From: Solimonas sp036405815
Lineage (GTDB): Bacteria > Pseudomonadota > Gammaproteobacteria > Nevskiales > Nevskiaceae
Length of the DNA: 64,000 bases
Assembly: GCA_036405815.1 (NCBI GenBank)
Contig: DASWWX010000025.1
Location: 69,775 to 133,774, forward strand
Direction of reading: 5' to 3'
Position 1 is the first letter of the stretch. Every line of letters starts with the position of its first letter. Below are positions 8,072 to 17,261 of this stretch, piece after piece. The position numbers and the translations under genes are program-made. The notes below the pieces were generated by a model, which saw nothing but the letters and a program-made list of their open reading frames with translations, was not told where the DNA came from and made no database searches.

Positions 8072-9549
8072 GCTGCGCTCCGACCGTCGACGCGATCCGC
8101 CGTGCTGCCAAGCCAGACCTCGCAACCGCCGCGCGGATTGTCGACGTAGCACCAGCGGCCATCGCGCTTGACCGCAACGTTGGGCGCGAACGGATTGGCG
8201 CTACCGACGAACAGCCCATGCGGCGTCGACGCCAGCGTGCGGAAACCCCAGTTGAACTTGTTGCCGAACCCGGAGCGCGTCACCGGCTCCCAGTGCACGC
8301 CGTCATGCGTACGCCACAGCTCGGCACCGCCGTAACGCGCCAGCAGATGGTCCGAGCCCCAGCGCTGCACCAGCGCCAGCACGTCCTCCGGCCAGAAGCC
8401 GATGGGCAGGTACGGCATGGTATTGGTCCAGTTCAACGTGCCGGCGTACAGCCAGCCATCGTGCACGCACATGCGCCAGACGTAGCCGTTGAACATGCTG
8501 TCGAAGCCCGGCCCGTAGCCGGACAGCGGCACCTTCAGACCCTGATCCGTGGTGCGCGCATCGCCCACCAGCAGGTCCCACTGCCCATCCGGCCAGACGC
8601 GGGTGATCTCGGCAGCGGCCGGGCCGACCTTGGCGCCGCGATGGTACCCGCCGTTGATGATGCCGAAGGCGACGTAGAGTGCGCCCTTGAACGCACAGAT
8701 CGTCGCCGCCGCCTCGTTCAGCGGACCGCGTCCGGCGCCATGGGTAATGACCGGCTCCCAGCGATACGGCATGTCGCCGCCGCGCGTCTTCCACAGCTCA
8801 CCGCCGGTGACCGGGTTGATCGTGCCGCCGTACAGGTGGCCGTCGTACTCGGCCATCTCGAACACGGTGACGTTGTCCGGATTGCCGAAGCCTTCCTCGC
8901 TGACCGCAACCCACTGATCGGTACGCAGATCGGCGTTGGCGTAGACCACCGCCTCGGAGCTGATGTCCTGCTGGAAGCCTTGCGCGGTACCGGACGCCGT
9001 CGGGCTGATGTGCACGCGTTGCTGGAACGGTTGCAGCGTGCGGAACGCACGCACGGTCGGCGCAAACGGCGGCCGTGGCACCGGCGCGAAATGCAGGCCG
9101 TCTTCGCTGCGCAACAGATCCGGCGAATGCGCGGTATGCGGCGACCAGGTGGTCACGTACAGGCAGGGCGCACGATCGCCGGCGTCCTGGTAGACCGCCA
9201 TGCCGCGCAGGCCGATGTAGCTCGGCACGTCGCGGTTGTTGGTGCCAGCCACGGTCGGCGCACGGAACACGCGCTCCCAGGTGTCGGTCTCCGGCGTGTA
9301 CGCCCAGATTTGCGCGCGCCGATCGATGTCGTAGAGATCGTCCGGCGCCAGGATCGGCCAGGGGAACATGCGCGGCGTCGGCGTCGACAGGCGCAGCGCC
9401 GCCATCGATGCACGCGAGGTGCCCACGTACAGCTTGCCGCGGAACCACGCCATGCTGTGCGCATAGTGATTCCAGCCGTCGCCGAACCCGCTATCGCAGG
9501 TGAGACGGAAATCCGCCTCGGTCAGCGCGCCGGCAACCTCGTCGATCAC
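8068..9549 (-). CDS. beta-propeller repeat protein of unknown function
   Basis: 493 residues from the GTG at 9549, which overlaps the stop of the gene before it as GTGA (another GTG lies at 9564). At least six repeats of a [G/H]xLYxGT-type strand occur, near residues 38, 129, 238, 289, 366 and 446, twice followed by GGELWKT or GGAELWRT. This spacing fits a six- or seven-bladed beta-propeller. No signal peptide is evident, so it may be cytoplasmic. I do not recognise a catalytic motif. The tight coupling on both sides ties it to the HlyD-fusion protein and the sulfotransferase. Confidence 0.7.
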   Translation of the reverse strand: MIDEVAGALTEADFRLTCDSGFGDGWNHYAHSMAWFRGKLYVGTSRASMAALRLSTPTPRMFPWPILAPDDLYDIDRRAQIWAYTPETDTWERVFRAPTVAGTNNRDVPSYIGLRGMAVYQDAGDRAPCLYVTTWSPHTAHSPDLLRSEDGLHFAPVPRPPFAPTVRAFRTLQPFQQRVHISPTASGTAQGFQQDISSEAVVYANADLRTDQWVAVSEEGFGNPDNVTVFEMAEYDGHLYGGTINPVTGGELWKTRGGDMPYRWEPVITHGAGRGPLNEAAATICAFKGALYVAFGIINGGYHRGAKVGPAAAEITRVWPDGQWDLLVGDARTTDQGLKVPLSGYGPGFDSMFNGYVWRMCVHDGWLYAGTLNWTNTMPYLPIGFWPEDVLALVQRWGSDHLLARYGGAELWRTHDGVHWEPVTRSGFGNKFNWGFRTLASTPHGLFVGSANPFAPNVAVKRDGRWCYVDNPRGGCEVWLGSTADRVDGRSAA

Positions 9550-11891
9550 GGAATCCAGGACCACAGCTCGACGAACAGGAAGCGCACCAACGCGCGCGTG
9601 AACACCACGATGACGACGCTCCAGCCGGCATCGATTTTGGCGTTACCCGTCATGCCGGTCTTGAGGCGATTGTCCGGATCGTCGAGCACGACCTGCACAC
9701 GCACGACCTTGCCGTAGGTACCTTCTTCGGCCTCCGGCGCGATGGCGCGCACGTGACCGTCGAAGGTGGATGCCGCATAAGCCCACGGCTTCAGCGAGGC
9801 GTCGGCATCGATCTCGATATCGGCGATCGAGGATTCCGGCACGCGGATGTCGGCGAGCAGTTCGCCGGTATCGACGATCGTGCCGATCTGGTCGCCGCGC
9901 GCCAGATAACGCCCGCGCGCGAACTGCAGCTCGGCCGACACCACGCGACCCTCGATCGGCGCGGTGATGCGAGTGTAGGCCAGCTCCTGCTTGGCGAACT
10001 CGAGCTGCGCCTTGGCACGCGCGACGTCGGCCTCCTGCGCCTGCAGGCGCTCGTCGCGCGCCGGGCTGCCCACCAGATCCAGATGTCGCTGCGCCTCGGC
10101 GAGCTGCTGCCGGGCGACTTCGGCCGCGCCCTTGGCACGTTCGTACTCCTGCGGCGTCACCGACTTGCCGCGATACGCGATCGCGACGCGGCGCGCGGTG
10201 CTCTCGGCCACTTCGAGAGCCGCCTGCGCGGTGGCGACGCGACTGCGCGCCACTTCCAGTTCCTCGGTGCTCGCGCCCTTCTGCACCAGCGCCAGATCGG
10301 CGCTGAGCCGCGTGAAGTCGGCTTCCGCGGTCGCCAGCTGGGCGCGCTGCGCGGCATCGTCGAGGCGCGCGATCACCTGCCCGGCCTTGACGAGATCGCC
10401 TTCCTTGACCAGCACCTCGCGTACGTCGCCGGCCGCCAGGGCGCGCAGCTCGGCGCGATCGCGCGGCAGCACCTCGAAGTCGCCGCTGGCCGCGTACGGA
10501 TACGGCATCAGGCAGACCGCGGCCACGATGCCGGCGATGATCTTCTGCCGCCGCGTCGGCCGCCACGGCTTTTTCACGCGCCCCATCGTGCTGCGATCCG
10601 TCGCCACGCGCGTGTACTGATTAACCATGTAAACCCCCATCACGCTCAGAAGACCAAAGAAACCCACACCGTGAAAGCGCTCGCTGAGCCAGCCACCCAC
10701 CAGCCAGATCACCAGCGCGATCAACAGGAAAATGAACGTCAGCATCGATGCGCCGTACAGCAGCAGCAGGCGATACGGAATGCGCCGCATCGCCACCGAC
10801 CACGCGCGCTGGCGCAGGCCGAGAATCGCGGCGATCGAACGCTCGCGAATGTCCGGCACATCCACCGCCGTGCTCAGCAGAAAGTATCCGTCGTACTTGA
10901 GCAGCGGGTTCAGTCGCAGTAGCAGCGAGATGCCGGTGACGATGGTCAGACCCACGCAAAAGCGCGCCAGCGATACCTGCGTATCCACATAGAGAAACCA
11001 GATCAGGATCGCCAGCGCCATCGGCGCCGCCGTGCCGACCAGACCGCTGCCGACGATGCGCATGCGATCGGCTCGCGCCGCGCGCTCGGCCGCGCCGGCG
11101 GTATCGACCAGCAGACGCGGCACGCCAAACACGCCATAGACCAGGCCGATGCGCGGCGCCTCCGGCGTATAGCGCTCGATCGCCGCCGCGCGCGCCGACA
11201 TCGAAAACAGATTGACCAGGAATGCGCTGACAACCGCCGTGGCGATCGCTCGGTAGCTGCCGAGCAGGCCGGTCGACATCGCCTGCCAGTCATGAAAGTG
11301 CGAGAACAGCAAGGCACCGGCAAACGCGCACATCGCCAGGAACGCCAGCAGATGCCAGCGCGAGCGCACCGGCCAGATCAGCAGTTGGCCGAACGCCGCA
11401 AACGGCGCCGAATTCAGCGTCACGTCGAACTGGTTGGCCTGTCCACGCCGGCCCGTGACGAGCCCGGTCAGCCCGCCGACCAGGCCTGGATTGACGCGCG
11501 AGCCCGGCATCGACGACGGCGGCAGCGCATACGCCGACTGCAAGGCCAGGCTCGGCGCGCCCCCGATCCAGCCGAGCGCGCGGCGCTCCTCATCGCTGTG
11601 CGCCGGCGGCGGTAACGGCTCATGCGTGCCGCGCTGCAGCAGACGCTGTTGCGCCAGCTCGGCGGCGAAGCCCTCGATCGCCGTTATCGACAGCGCATGG
11701 CCGTCTGCCTGGGCCGCGGCATGAACCTGTCGCAGATCGCGCTGGCCGTCGTGCAACTGCGCCAGCGCGTAGTCCGCTGCACTCAGGCGCACGGGTATCG
11801 CCGCACCTTCGGCCCAGACGTCGAACCCATCCACACACGGTTCGACGCGGGCACAGACGAAGCGACGGTAGCGCGAACGCGGAGCGGTCAT
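9546..11891 (-). CDS. PqqD-like / M50-like membrane / HlyD adaptor fusion protein
   Basis: 781 residues. Residues 15-90 resemble a PqqD-like domain (RLSAADYALAQLHDGQRDL). Residues 165-430 hold several membrane segments and the NPLLKYDGYFLLS motif at 328-340, characteristic of putative peptide zinc metalloproteases (M50). The HExxH that should precede it is absent; the equivalent helix near 226-235 reads VNLFSMSARA. Residues 465-760 form a HlyD adaptor: lipoyl-like segments around a long alpha-helical coiled coil, with YTRITAPIEGRV. It should sit in the inner membrane with the adaptor in the periplasm. It starts 7 bases after the TolC-type gene, its likely partner. No ABC or RND pump is in the operon. 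Confidence 0.82.
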   Translation of the reverse strand: MTAPRSRYRRFVCARVEPCVDGFDVWAEGAAIPVRLSAADYALAQLHDGQRDLRQVHAAAQADGHALSITAIEGFAAELAQQRLLQRGTHEPLPPPAHSDEERRALGWIGGAPSLALQSAYALPPSSMPGSRVNPGLVGGLTGLVTGRRGQANQFDVTLNSAPFAAFGQLLIWPVRSRWHLLAFLAMCAFAGALLFSHFHDWQAMSTGLLGSYRAIATAVVSAFLVNLFSMSARAAAIERYTPEAPRIGLVYGVFGVPRLLVDTAGAAERAARADRMRIVGSGLVGTAAPMALAILIWFLYVDTQVSLARFCVGLTIVTGISLLLRLNPLLKYDGYFLLSTAVDVPDIRERSIAAILGLRQRAWSVAMRRIPYRLLLLYGASMLTFIFLLIALVIWLVGGWLSERFHGVGFFGLLSVMGVYMVNQYTRVATDRSTMGRVKKPWRPTRRQKIIAGIVAAVCLMPYPYAASGDFEVLPRDRAELRALAAGDVREVLVKEGDLVKAGQVIARLDDAAQRAQLATAEADFTRLSADLALVQKGASTEELEVARSRVATAQAALEVAESTARRVAIAYRGKSVTPQEYERAKGAAEVARQQLAEAQRHLDLVGSPARDERLQAQEADVARAKAQLEFAKQELAYTRITAPIEGRVVSAELQFARGRYLARGDQIGTIVDTGELLADIRVPESSIADIEIDADASLKPWAYAASTFDGHVRAIAPEAEEGTYGKVVRVQVVLDDPDNRLKTGMTGNAKIDAGWSVVIVVFTRALVRFLFVELWSWIP

Positions 11892-11898
11892 GCGCGAA

Positions 11899-13269
11899 TC
11901 AGGGTGTCGCCGGCGGTGCCTGCAGCAGGCGGTTGATCTGCGCGATATCGGCGGTCAGCAACTGTCCGACCTGCGCCTTCAGGCGCAGGCTGCTCATCAG
12001 CGCCATGTAGCGGGCCAAGGAATAATCGCGTTCGGCGCGGTAGCGCTGCTCCAGCGCCTGCAGCAGATCCGTGCTGCTCTGCGTGCCGGCGTCATAGCCG
12101 ACGCGCGCCGAACGCTCGTACGCCTGCGAGGCCTCGACCGCGCGCTGCAGCGCATCGACCCGCTTCTGGCCAGCGAGGCTGTTGAGGTACGCGACGCGCG
12201 TATCGCGCACCGCCTTGGCGGTCACGTCCTCGACCGTGGCCTCGGCGCGGCGCTGCAGTTCCTCGGTCAGGCGCAGACCGGCACTGATCTGGCCACCGGT
12301 GTAGATCGGCAGCCGCAGCGTGACGCCGATGCGGTTGTAGTGATCCTCGCGCTCGCCGCTGACCCCGCCGCCGTTGTCCAGGTAGGTCAGGCGACCTTCA
12401 AGGTCCAGTCGCGGCCACGCCGCTTTCTGCACCCGTTCGTTGTCGATCTTGGCCACTTCGGCCGCAGCACGCTGCGCGAGCACGACCGCGTTGCCGTCCT
12501 GCGCGCGCCGAATCCACACCTGCTCGTCGTACGGTTCCGGCGGTTGCGGCCGCAGATCGTGCGGCAGGCGCTTGATCTGCGGATAGTGCTTGCCGGTCAA
12601 CGACTCCAGCCGCGCAGTCGTGGTCAGCAGCGCATTGGCCGCATCCAGGCGATTGGCTTCGGCCAGTGCGTGCAGCGCCTGCGCGCCCTTGTGGTCCGCC
12701 TCCGTGACCAGGCCGGCCTCGGTACGCAGCCGCAGCAACTCGGCTTGTTCGCCGAACGCGCGTTCCGCCGCCTCGGTCGAGGCCAGGGCATCCTGCGCCG
12801 CCAGCACCGCGAAGTAGGCCTCTGCCACCTCCAGCAGCAACAGATCCTGCGCCGCCTCCAGCGTGTAACCCGCTGCACGTACCCGCAGTTCGGCGTGGGT
12901 CTTGCCGAGGAACAGATCGGCGCGGAACAGCGCCTGATTGACGCTCACGCCGTACTGGATACTGGAAAACTCGTCGGACCGATCGATGTCGATGAGGCCG
13001 TAGTAATCGCCCTCGACGCTGTGATCGACGTAGTACGCTGCGGCGCCCAATCCAACCTGCGGCCGAAGCCGGCTCTTGGCAAGCGGCACCAGCTGCTTGG
13101 CCGCCAGGTACTCCGCACGTGCCGCCGCGTAACGCGGGTTCAGACTCAGGGCGTCGTTGCAGATCGTCAGCAGATCGACCGGCTCGGACGCGCGCGCGGC
13201 GCCGCTGGCGCAGCCGGCGACCAACAGCAGGACGGCCCAACGACGCGGCCACGCAGATCTTTGCAACAT
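11899..13269 (-). CDS. TolC-family outer-membrane efflux protein
   Basis: 456 residues. A signal peptide with a possible lipobox (LLLVAGC) precedes the typical outer-membrane-factor repeat: DLLTICNDALSLNPRYAAARAEYLAAKQ, long Ala/Glu/Arg-rich coiled coils, and a second repeat half with VTLRLPIYTGGQI. Such proteins form trimeric channels across outer membrane and periplasm and dock with HlyD-type adaptors. The ATG at 13269 is chosen because GGAGG lies 8 bases upstream; the longer frame has no such site. It is first in the four-gene leftward operon, so its promoter should lie in 13270-13460. Confidence 0.9.
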   Translation of the reverse strand: MLQRSAWPRRWAVLLLVAGCASGAARASEPVDLLTICNDALSLNPRYAAARAEYLAAKQLVPLAKSRLRPQVGLGAAAYYVDHSVEGDYYGLIDIDRSDEFSSIQYGVSVNQALFRADLFLGKTHAELRVRAAGYTLEAAQDLLLLEVAEAYFAVLAAQDALASTEAAERAFGEQAELLRLRTEAGLVTEADHKGAQALHALAEANRLDAANALLTTTARLESLTGKHYPQIKRLPHDLRPQPPEPYDEQVWIRRAQDGNAVVLAQRAAAEVAKIDNERVQKAAWPRLDLEGRLTYLDNGGGVSGEREDHYNRIGVTLRLPIYTGGQISAGLRLTEELQRRAEATVEDVTAKAVRDTRVAYLNSLAGQKRVDALQRAVEASQAYERSARVGYDAGTQSSTDLLQALEQRYRAERDYSLARYMALMSSLRLKAQVGQLLTADIAQINRLLQAPPATP

Positions 13270-13461
13270 CGGTACTCCCTCCAGACTCGGCGGCACCCGC
13301 AAATCTGCGCCCCGCCCTCTCTACCAACCGCGCCTGCTGGCCCCGCCGATCGACGCGGCGCGCCCTCTGCGCGTCCCGCAGCGGCGCCCAGCCTGCCAGA
13401 CCCGGCCACCGCTGACCATCATGGCCGCTCCCGACGCGCTGTCAGCCGATGCCGCAGATGC

Positions 13462-13487
13462 AGAAGCCCCGCATGAGCGGGGCTTCT
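13462..13487 (-). terminator. rho-independent terminator candidate after the MMPL gene
   Basis: A perfect 11-bp stem, AGAAGCCCCGC with GCGGGGCTTCT, around a 4-base loop lies 23 bases after the MMPL stop. The U-tract is short on either strand, so termination strength is uncertain. It also insulates the TolC operon promoter region downstream. Confidence 0.7.
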
Positions 13488-13509
13488 GTTGTACCGCAAC
13501 CGCCGACGA

Positions 13510-16083
13510 TCAGCCGTTCGGCAGCTTCATCAGGTAACGGCAGATCGCCGGGCACATCAGGATCGCGCCGACCATGTTGGCGAAGAACGCGAAGGTCAGC
13601 AGCAGACCCATGTCGGCCTGGAACTGCAGGCCCGACCAGAGCCAGGTCGCCACCGAGCCGGACAGCACCAGGCCGGTGAAGATCACCGGCTTGCCGGTCA
13701 TGCGCAAGGTCTCGTAGAACGCCTCCTGCAGGCTCTTACCCTTCTTCACGAACTCTTCGATCGTGGAGTAGATGTAGATGCCGTAGTCGACGCCGATACC
13801 GACCGCCAGCGCCGCCACCGGCAGCGTCGCCACCTTCATGCCGATGCCCTTGATCGCCATCAGCGCCGAGATCAGCGCCGATACCACGTACAGCGGCAGC
13901 AGGATCGAGAACACGCCCGCGGCAGTACGGAACGACAGCCACAGGAAGATGATGATGACGATGTAGACGTAATAGACGATCGGCTTTTCCTTCTCCTTCA
14001 CGACCTCGTTGGAGGCCGCCATGACGCCGCCCTGGGCGGACGCCAGTGCGAAGTTCACCGGGCAGGGCTTGTCGAAGCCGTCGAACTTGGCCTTGGCTTC
14101 CTCGACCTGGGCGCGACGCTGGACGATGCCAGCGTCCTCATCCACCTGCGTATCGGTGAACTCCCTAGCCTTGAGCGACGTGACCTCACGCTTGAGCGCG
14201 ACCTTCTGGTCGCCCCAGGCCCGGCGCGCCGCAATCTTGTCGGCGCAGTAGGCCGTGTCGGTGCCCTTGTTGGCCTCGAACCACTCCTTGGCGTTGGCCT
14301 CGTTGAAGCTCTTGGTGAGATTGGTCAGGCGATCCAGCGTCTCGGCCTTGTGATCCTTGGTGAAAACGAACACGGCCATCGCCGAACAGTTCGGGCTCAG
14401 CAGGCCGGACGAGGTCGGGATCGGCGTGATCGCCTGCACCATCGTGTACTGGTTACGCGGCAGCACGCGGAACTTCGGCGTGCCTTCCGAGAAGGCCATG
14501 TTCACCTGACGCCCGGCCCACGGCAGCGACAGGATCGACGCCACGCCCGGATCGTTCTCCATATGCCAGCCGAAGCGATCGATCTGCTCCATCACGTCGT
14601 ACTTGATGCAGGCCTCAGCATCGGTCTCGGCGATGACCTTGATGATGTCGGTGCCGATCGTGAAGTTCTCGGTGATCGCGTGCGAGTCCTGGTTGTAGCG
14701 CGAATCCGGCCGCAGCTCCGGCACGCCTTCCTGCGCATCGCCATAGAGCATGCCCCTGGCCTGCCACGAGGCCCAGCCGTAGATCAGCGCCAGGCAGAGG
14801 ATCGCAATCGCCGCCGGAACCGGCTTGGTGATGCCCGACAGCCAGCGGAAGAACGGGTTGAACACCGCCTCGCGCTTCTCCTGCTTCTGGACAAAGGCGT
14901 CGACGTCCTTGACGTTCATGTACGTCAGCCAGATCGGCATCAGGATCTTGTTGGTGACGATGATCGCCAGCATGCCGTACGAGGCGTTGATCGCCATCTC
15001 GCGGATGATGTCGATCGGGATCAGCAGGATCGTCAGGAAGCCGACGAGGTCGGTGATCAGCGCGGTCGTGCCGGGAATCGCCAGGCGGCGGAACGTCTCC
15101 ACCGAGGCGTCGTAGCCGTTCTTGCCGGTGGCCAGCTCGGAGACCCAGGAGCTGGTGTATTGCACGCCGTGCGACACCGACACCGCCAGAATCAGGAACG
15201 GCACCAGGATCGCGAACGGATCCAGGCCGTAGCCGGTGCCGGCCAGCAGGCCGAACTCCCAGATCACGGCGATGAACGAGCACACCAGCGGCAGCACCGC
15301 GAGCTTGAAGCTGCCGAGGTAGAGGATCAGCAGCACGAAAGTCATCGCCAGCGCGACGAAGAAGTACATGATGACTTCGTTCGCCGCGTCGGTGACGTCG
15401 CCGATGACCTTGGCAAAGCCGACGATGTGGATGTCGATCTGATCGTCTTGGAACTTGCCGCGGATCTCGTTCTCGAGCTTCGAGGCGGCTTCGCGGTAGT
15501 CCAGCTTCTTGCCGGTCACCGGATCGATTTCCAGCAGCTCCGAGAACACCATGGCGCCGGTCTGATCCTTCGACACATAGCGACCGACATGGCCGCCCTT
15601 GCCGACGTTGGCGCGCACCAGCGCGAACATCTCGTCGGTGGGCTGGTACTCGGCGGGAATGACATTGCCACCGGCAAAGCCGCCCTCCACCACTTCCACA
15701 TAGCGCACGTCCGGGGTAAACAGCGAGGACACCCGCGAGCGATCGATGCCGGGCAGGAAGAACACCTCGTCGGTGACCTGCTTCAGCTTGCTGAGGAAAT
15801 GCTCGTTGTAGATGTCCTTGGTCTTGTCCTTCTGGATCAGCGCGACCAGCACCGTGTTGGCGCCGCCGAACTCATCTTCGTACTGCTTCAACACCTGCAT
15901 GTAAGGGTGATTGAGCGGCACCGACTTGTCGAAACCGGCGTCGACGTGCGTGCCGGCCGCGAACACCGCGAACATAACCGTCAGGAAGCCCAGGATGCCG
16001 AGCATCAGCATGCGCTTGCCGTAGATGATCGGTTCGACGACCGCAAGAATCGCTTCCTGCGAGAACATTGGTTTGCCAGCCAT
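13510..16083 (-). CDS. MMPL/RND-superfamily exporter
   Basis: 857 residues with the two-fold RND layout: an N-terminal membrane helix (IIYGKRMLMLGILGF), a large periplasmic loop, five further helices from about residue 240, then a repeated half with a second periplasmic loop (from about 440) and a final helix bundle containing VGIGVDYGIYIYS. It belongs to the COG1033-like family of predicted exporters of hydrophobic compounds driven by the proton gradient. The ATG at 16083 has GAGGGGAG just upstream. It is the last gene of the DUF1302-DUF1329-Ycf48-MMPL set and would be the energised inner-membrane part. Substrate unknown. Confidence 0.9.
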   Translation of the reverse strand: MAGKPMFSQEAILAVVEPIIYGKRMLMLGILGFLTVMFAVFAAGTHVDAGFDKSVPLNHPYMQVLKQYEDEFGGANTVLVALIQKDKTKDIYNEHFLSKLKQVTDEVFFLPGIDRSRVSSLFTPDVRYVEVVEGGFAGGNVIPAEYQPTDEMFALVRANVGKGGHVGRYVSKDQTGAMVFSELLEIDPVTGKKLDYREAASKLENEIRGKFQDDQIDIHIVGFAKVIGDVTDAANEVIMYFFVALAMTFVLLILYLGSFKLAVLPLVCSFIAVIWEFGLLAGTGYGLDPFAILVPFLILAVSVSHGVQYTSSWVSELATGKNGYDASVETFRRLAIPGTTALITDLVGFLTILLIPIDIIREMAINASYGMLAIIVTNKILMPIWLTYMNVKDVDAFVQKQEKREAVFNPFFRWLSGITKPVPAAIAILCLALIYGWASWQARGMLYGDAQEGVPELRPDSRYNQDSHAITENFTIGTDIIKVIAETDAEACIKYDVMEQIDRFGWHMENDPGVASILSLPWAGRQVNMAFSEGTPKFRVLPRNQYTMVQAITPIPTSSGLLSPNCSAMAVFVFTKDHKAETLDRLTNLTKSFNEANAKEWFEANKGTDTAYCADKIAARRAWGDQKVALKREVTSLKAREFTDTQVDEDAGIVQRRAQVEEAKAKFDGFDKPCPVNFALASAQGGVMAASNEVVKEKEKPIVYYVYIVIIIFLWLSFRTAAGVFSILLPLYVVSALISALMAIKGIGMKVATLPVAALAVGIGVDYGIYIYSTIEEFVKKGKSLQEAFYETLRMTGKPVIFTGLVLSGSVATWLWSGLQFQADMGLLLTFAFFANMVGAILMCPAICRYLMKLPNG

Positions 16084-16125
16084 GAGCGCTCCCCTCGTTG
16101 AGCTGCTTTCTTGTACGAGCCGCGC

Positions 16126-17187
16126 TTATTGCAGCGCGATGTGTTGCACGCCGGATTCGCCGACGGCCAGCAGCCCCCCGCCGAACGGCACAGCGGCCGA
16201 CAGCGGCGTGCCGGCAGGCGCCTTCAGCAGGCGCGCATTCGCGCCGCTGGCATTCACCACGATGATGTTGCCGTTGAGGCCCACCATCGCCAGCCCGCCA
16301 TCCGGCAGCGCGGTGCCGCCGAACATCGAGGCGACCGTATCCGTCTTGATCTCGACCCAGTTGCCGGCGCGGGCATCGGTGGCGATGAACGCGTTGCCGC
16401 GCAGGCCGAAAATCGCCGCACCCTTCTCGCCCAGCGCGACGGCGCCGAACAGCGATCCCTCGTAGGGCGATTCCAGCTTGGTCCAGCTTGCACCCTGATC
16501 CTGCGAGATCGCCAGCGTCGCCTGCTCACCCGCGATCATCAGATCGCCGTTGGCCAGTCGCACGATGCTGTTGAAGTGCAGCTCGTCGTCGCGGATGGAG
16601 GCGCTGACCTCGTTCCAGGTCTCGCCGCCGTCGCTGGTCTGGTACATCAGCGCGTAGGCGCCGACGGCGATCGCACGCTGCGCATCCAGCGCCAGCACCG
16701 ACAGGAACGGACGCTCCAGCTCCGGTTCGAAATTCTGCAGCGCCCAGGTACGGCCACCGTCAACGGTGTGCAGGATCGCCGCATCGTGACCGACGGCCCA
16801 GCCGTTGTCCGCATCAGCGAATGAAACCGCCGTCAGCGGCGCACGCACCGGCACCTGGACCTGCGCCCACTCCTTGCCGTCTGCGGAGGCCAGAATCGCG
16901 CCGCGGTCGCCGACTGCGAACAGGCGCTTGCCGGTCGTGACCACGTCCAGCAGCAGCGAGCGCGACGTCAGCGGCTTGATCTCGGAGGGCAACGGCCGCA
17001 CCGCGGCGGCAGCGGGTTCGCCACCCGCCTCGGCTTCGGCCATCGCATCGGTCAATTCGGTGGCGCCGGCTTCCAGGTCCTCGGCGCCCGCGTCGGCAGC
17101 GTCGTCGCCCTGGGCCGCGAGGCCGCCGCCGAACGCCAACAGCGCAGCCGCCAGCAGGCCCCGAACGGTCTTGAATTCGATGCTCAT
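16126..17187 (-). CDS. Ycf48/Hcf136-like BNR beta-propeller protein, exported
   Basis: 353 residues. A signal peptide (GLLAAALLAFGGGLAAQ) is followed by an acidic Ala/Asp/Glu-rich linker to about residue 60. Then come repeats of the form GWAVGHDAAILHTVDGGRTW and GDLMIAGEQATLAISQDQGASW, the Asp-box signature of Ycf48-type propellers. The plant and cyanobacterial relatives help assemble photosystem II; in non-phototrophs the family accompanies MMPL exporters and its role is unproven. The ATG at 17187 has GAGGGGAG upstream, the same site as the MMPL gene, which begins 42 bases after this stop. A periplasmic assembly or adaptor role is inference. Confidence 0.85.
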   Translation of the reverse strand: MSIEFKTVRGLLAAALLAFGGGLAAQGDDAADAGAEDLEAGATELTDAMAEAEAGGEPAAAAVRPLPSEIKPLTSRSLLLDVVTTGKRLFAVGDRGAILASADGKEWAQVQVPVRAPLTAVSFADADNGWAVGHDAAILHTVDGGRTWALQNFEPELERPFLSVLALDAQRAIAVGAYALMYQTSDGGETWNEVSASIRDDELHFNSIVRLANGDLMIAGEQATLAISQDQGASWTKLESPYEGSLFGAVALGEKGAAIFGLRGNAFIATDARAGNWVEIKTDTVASMFGGTALPDGGLAMVGLNGNIIVVNASGANARLLKAPAGTPLSAAVPFGGGLLAVGESGVQHIALQ

Positions 17188-17261
17188 CTGATGCTCCCCT
17201 CTTCGCAACGGCCGCTCAACGATGGCGGCGCGATCTGTTGAATTCGTATCGTGACAACGCG

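Noticed and set aside
13489..16101. An 870-codon open frame on the plus strand opposite the MMPL gene
   Set aside because: It is rich in His, Asp, Arg, Gln and Val in the pattern expected from the antisense of a GC-rich gene, has no domain motifs, and the minus-strand MMPL protein is clear.
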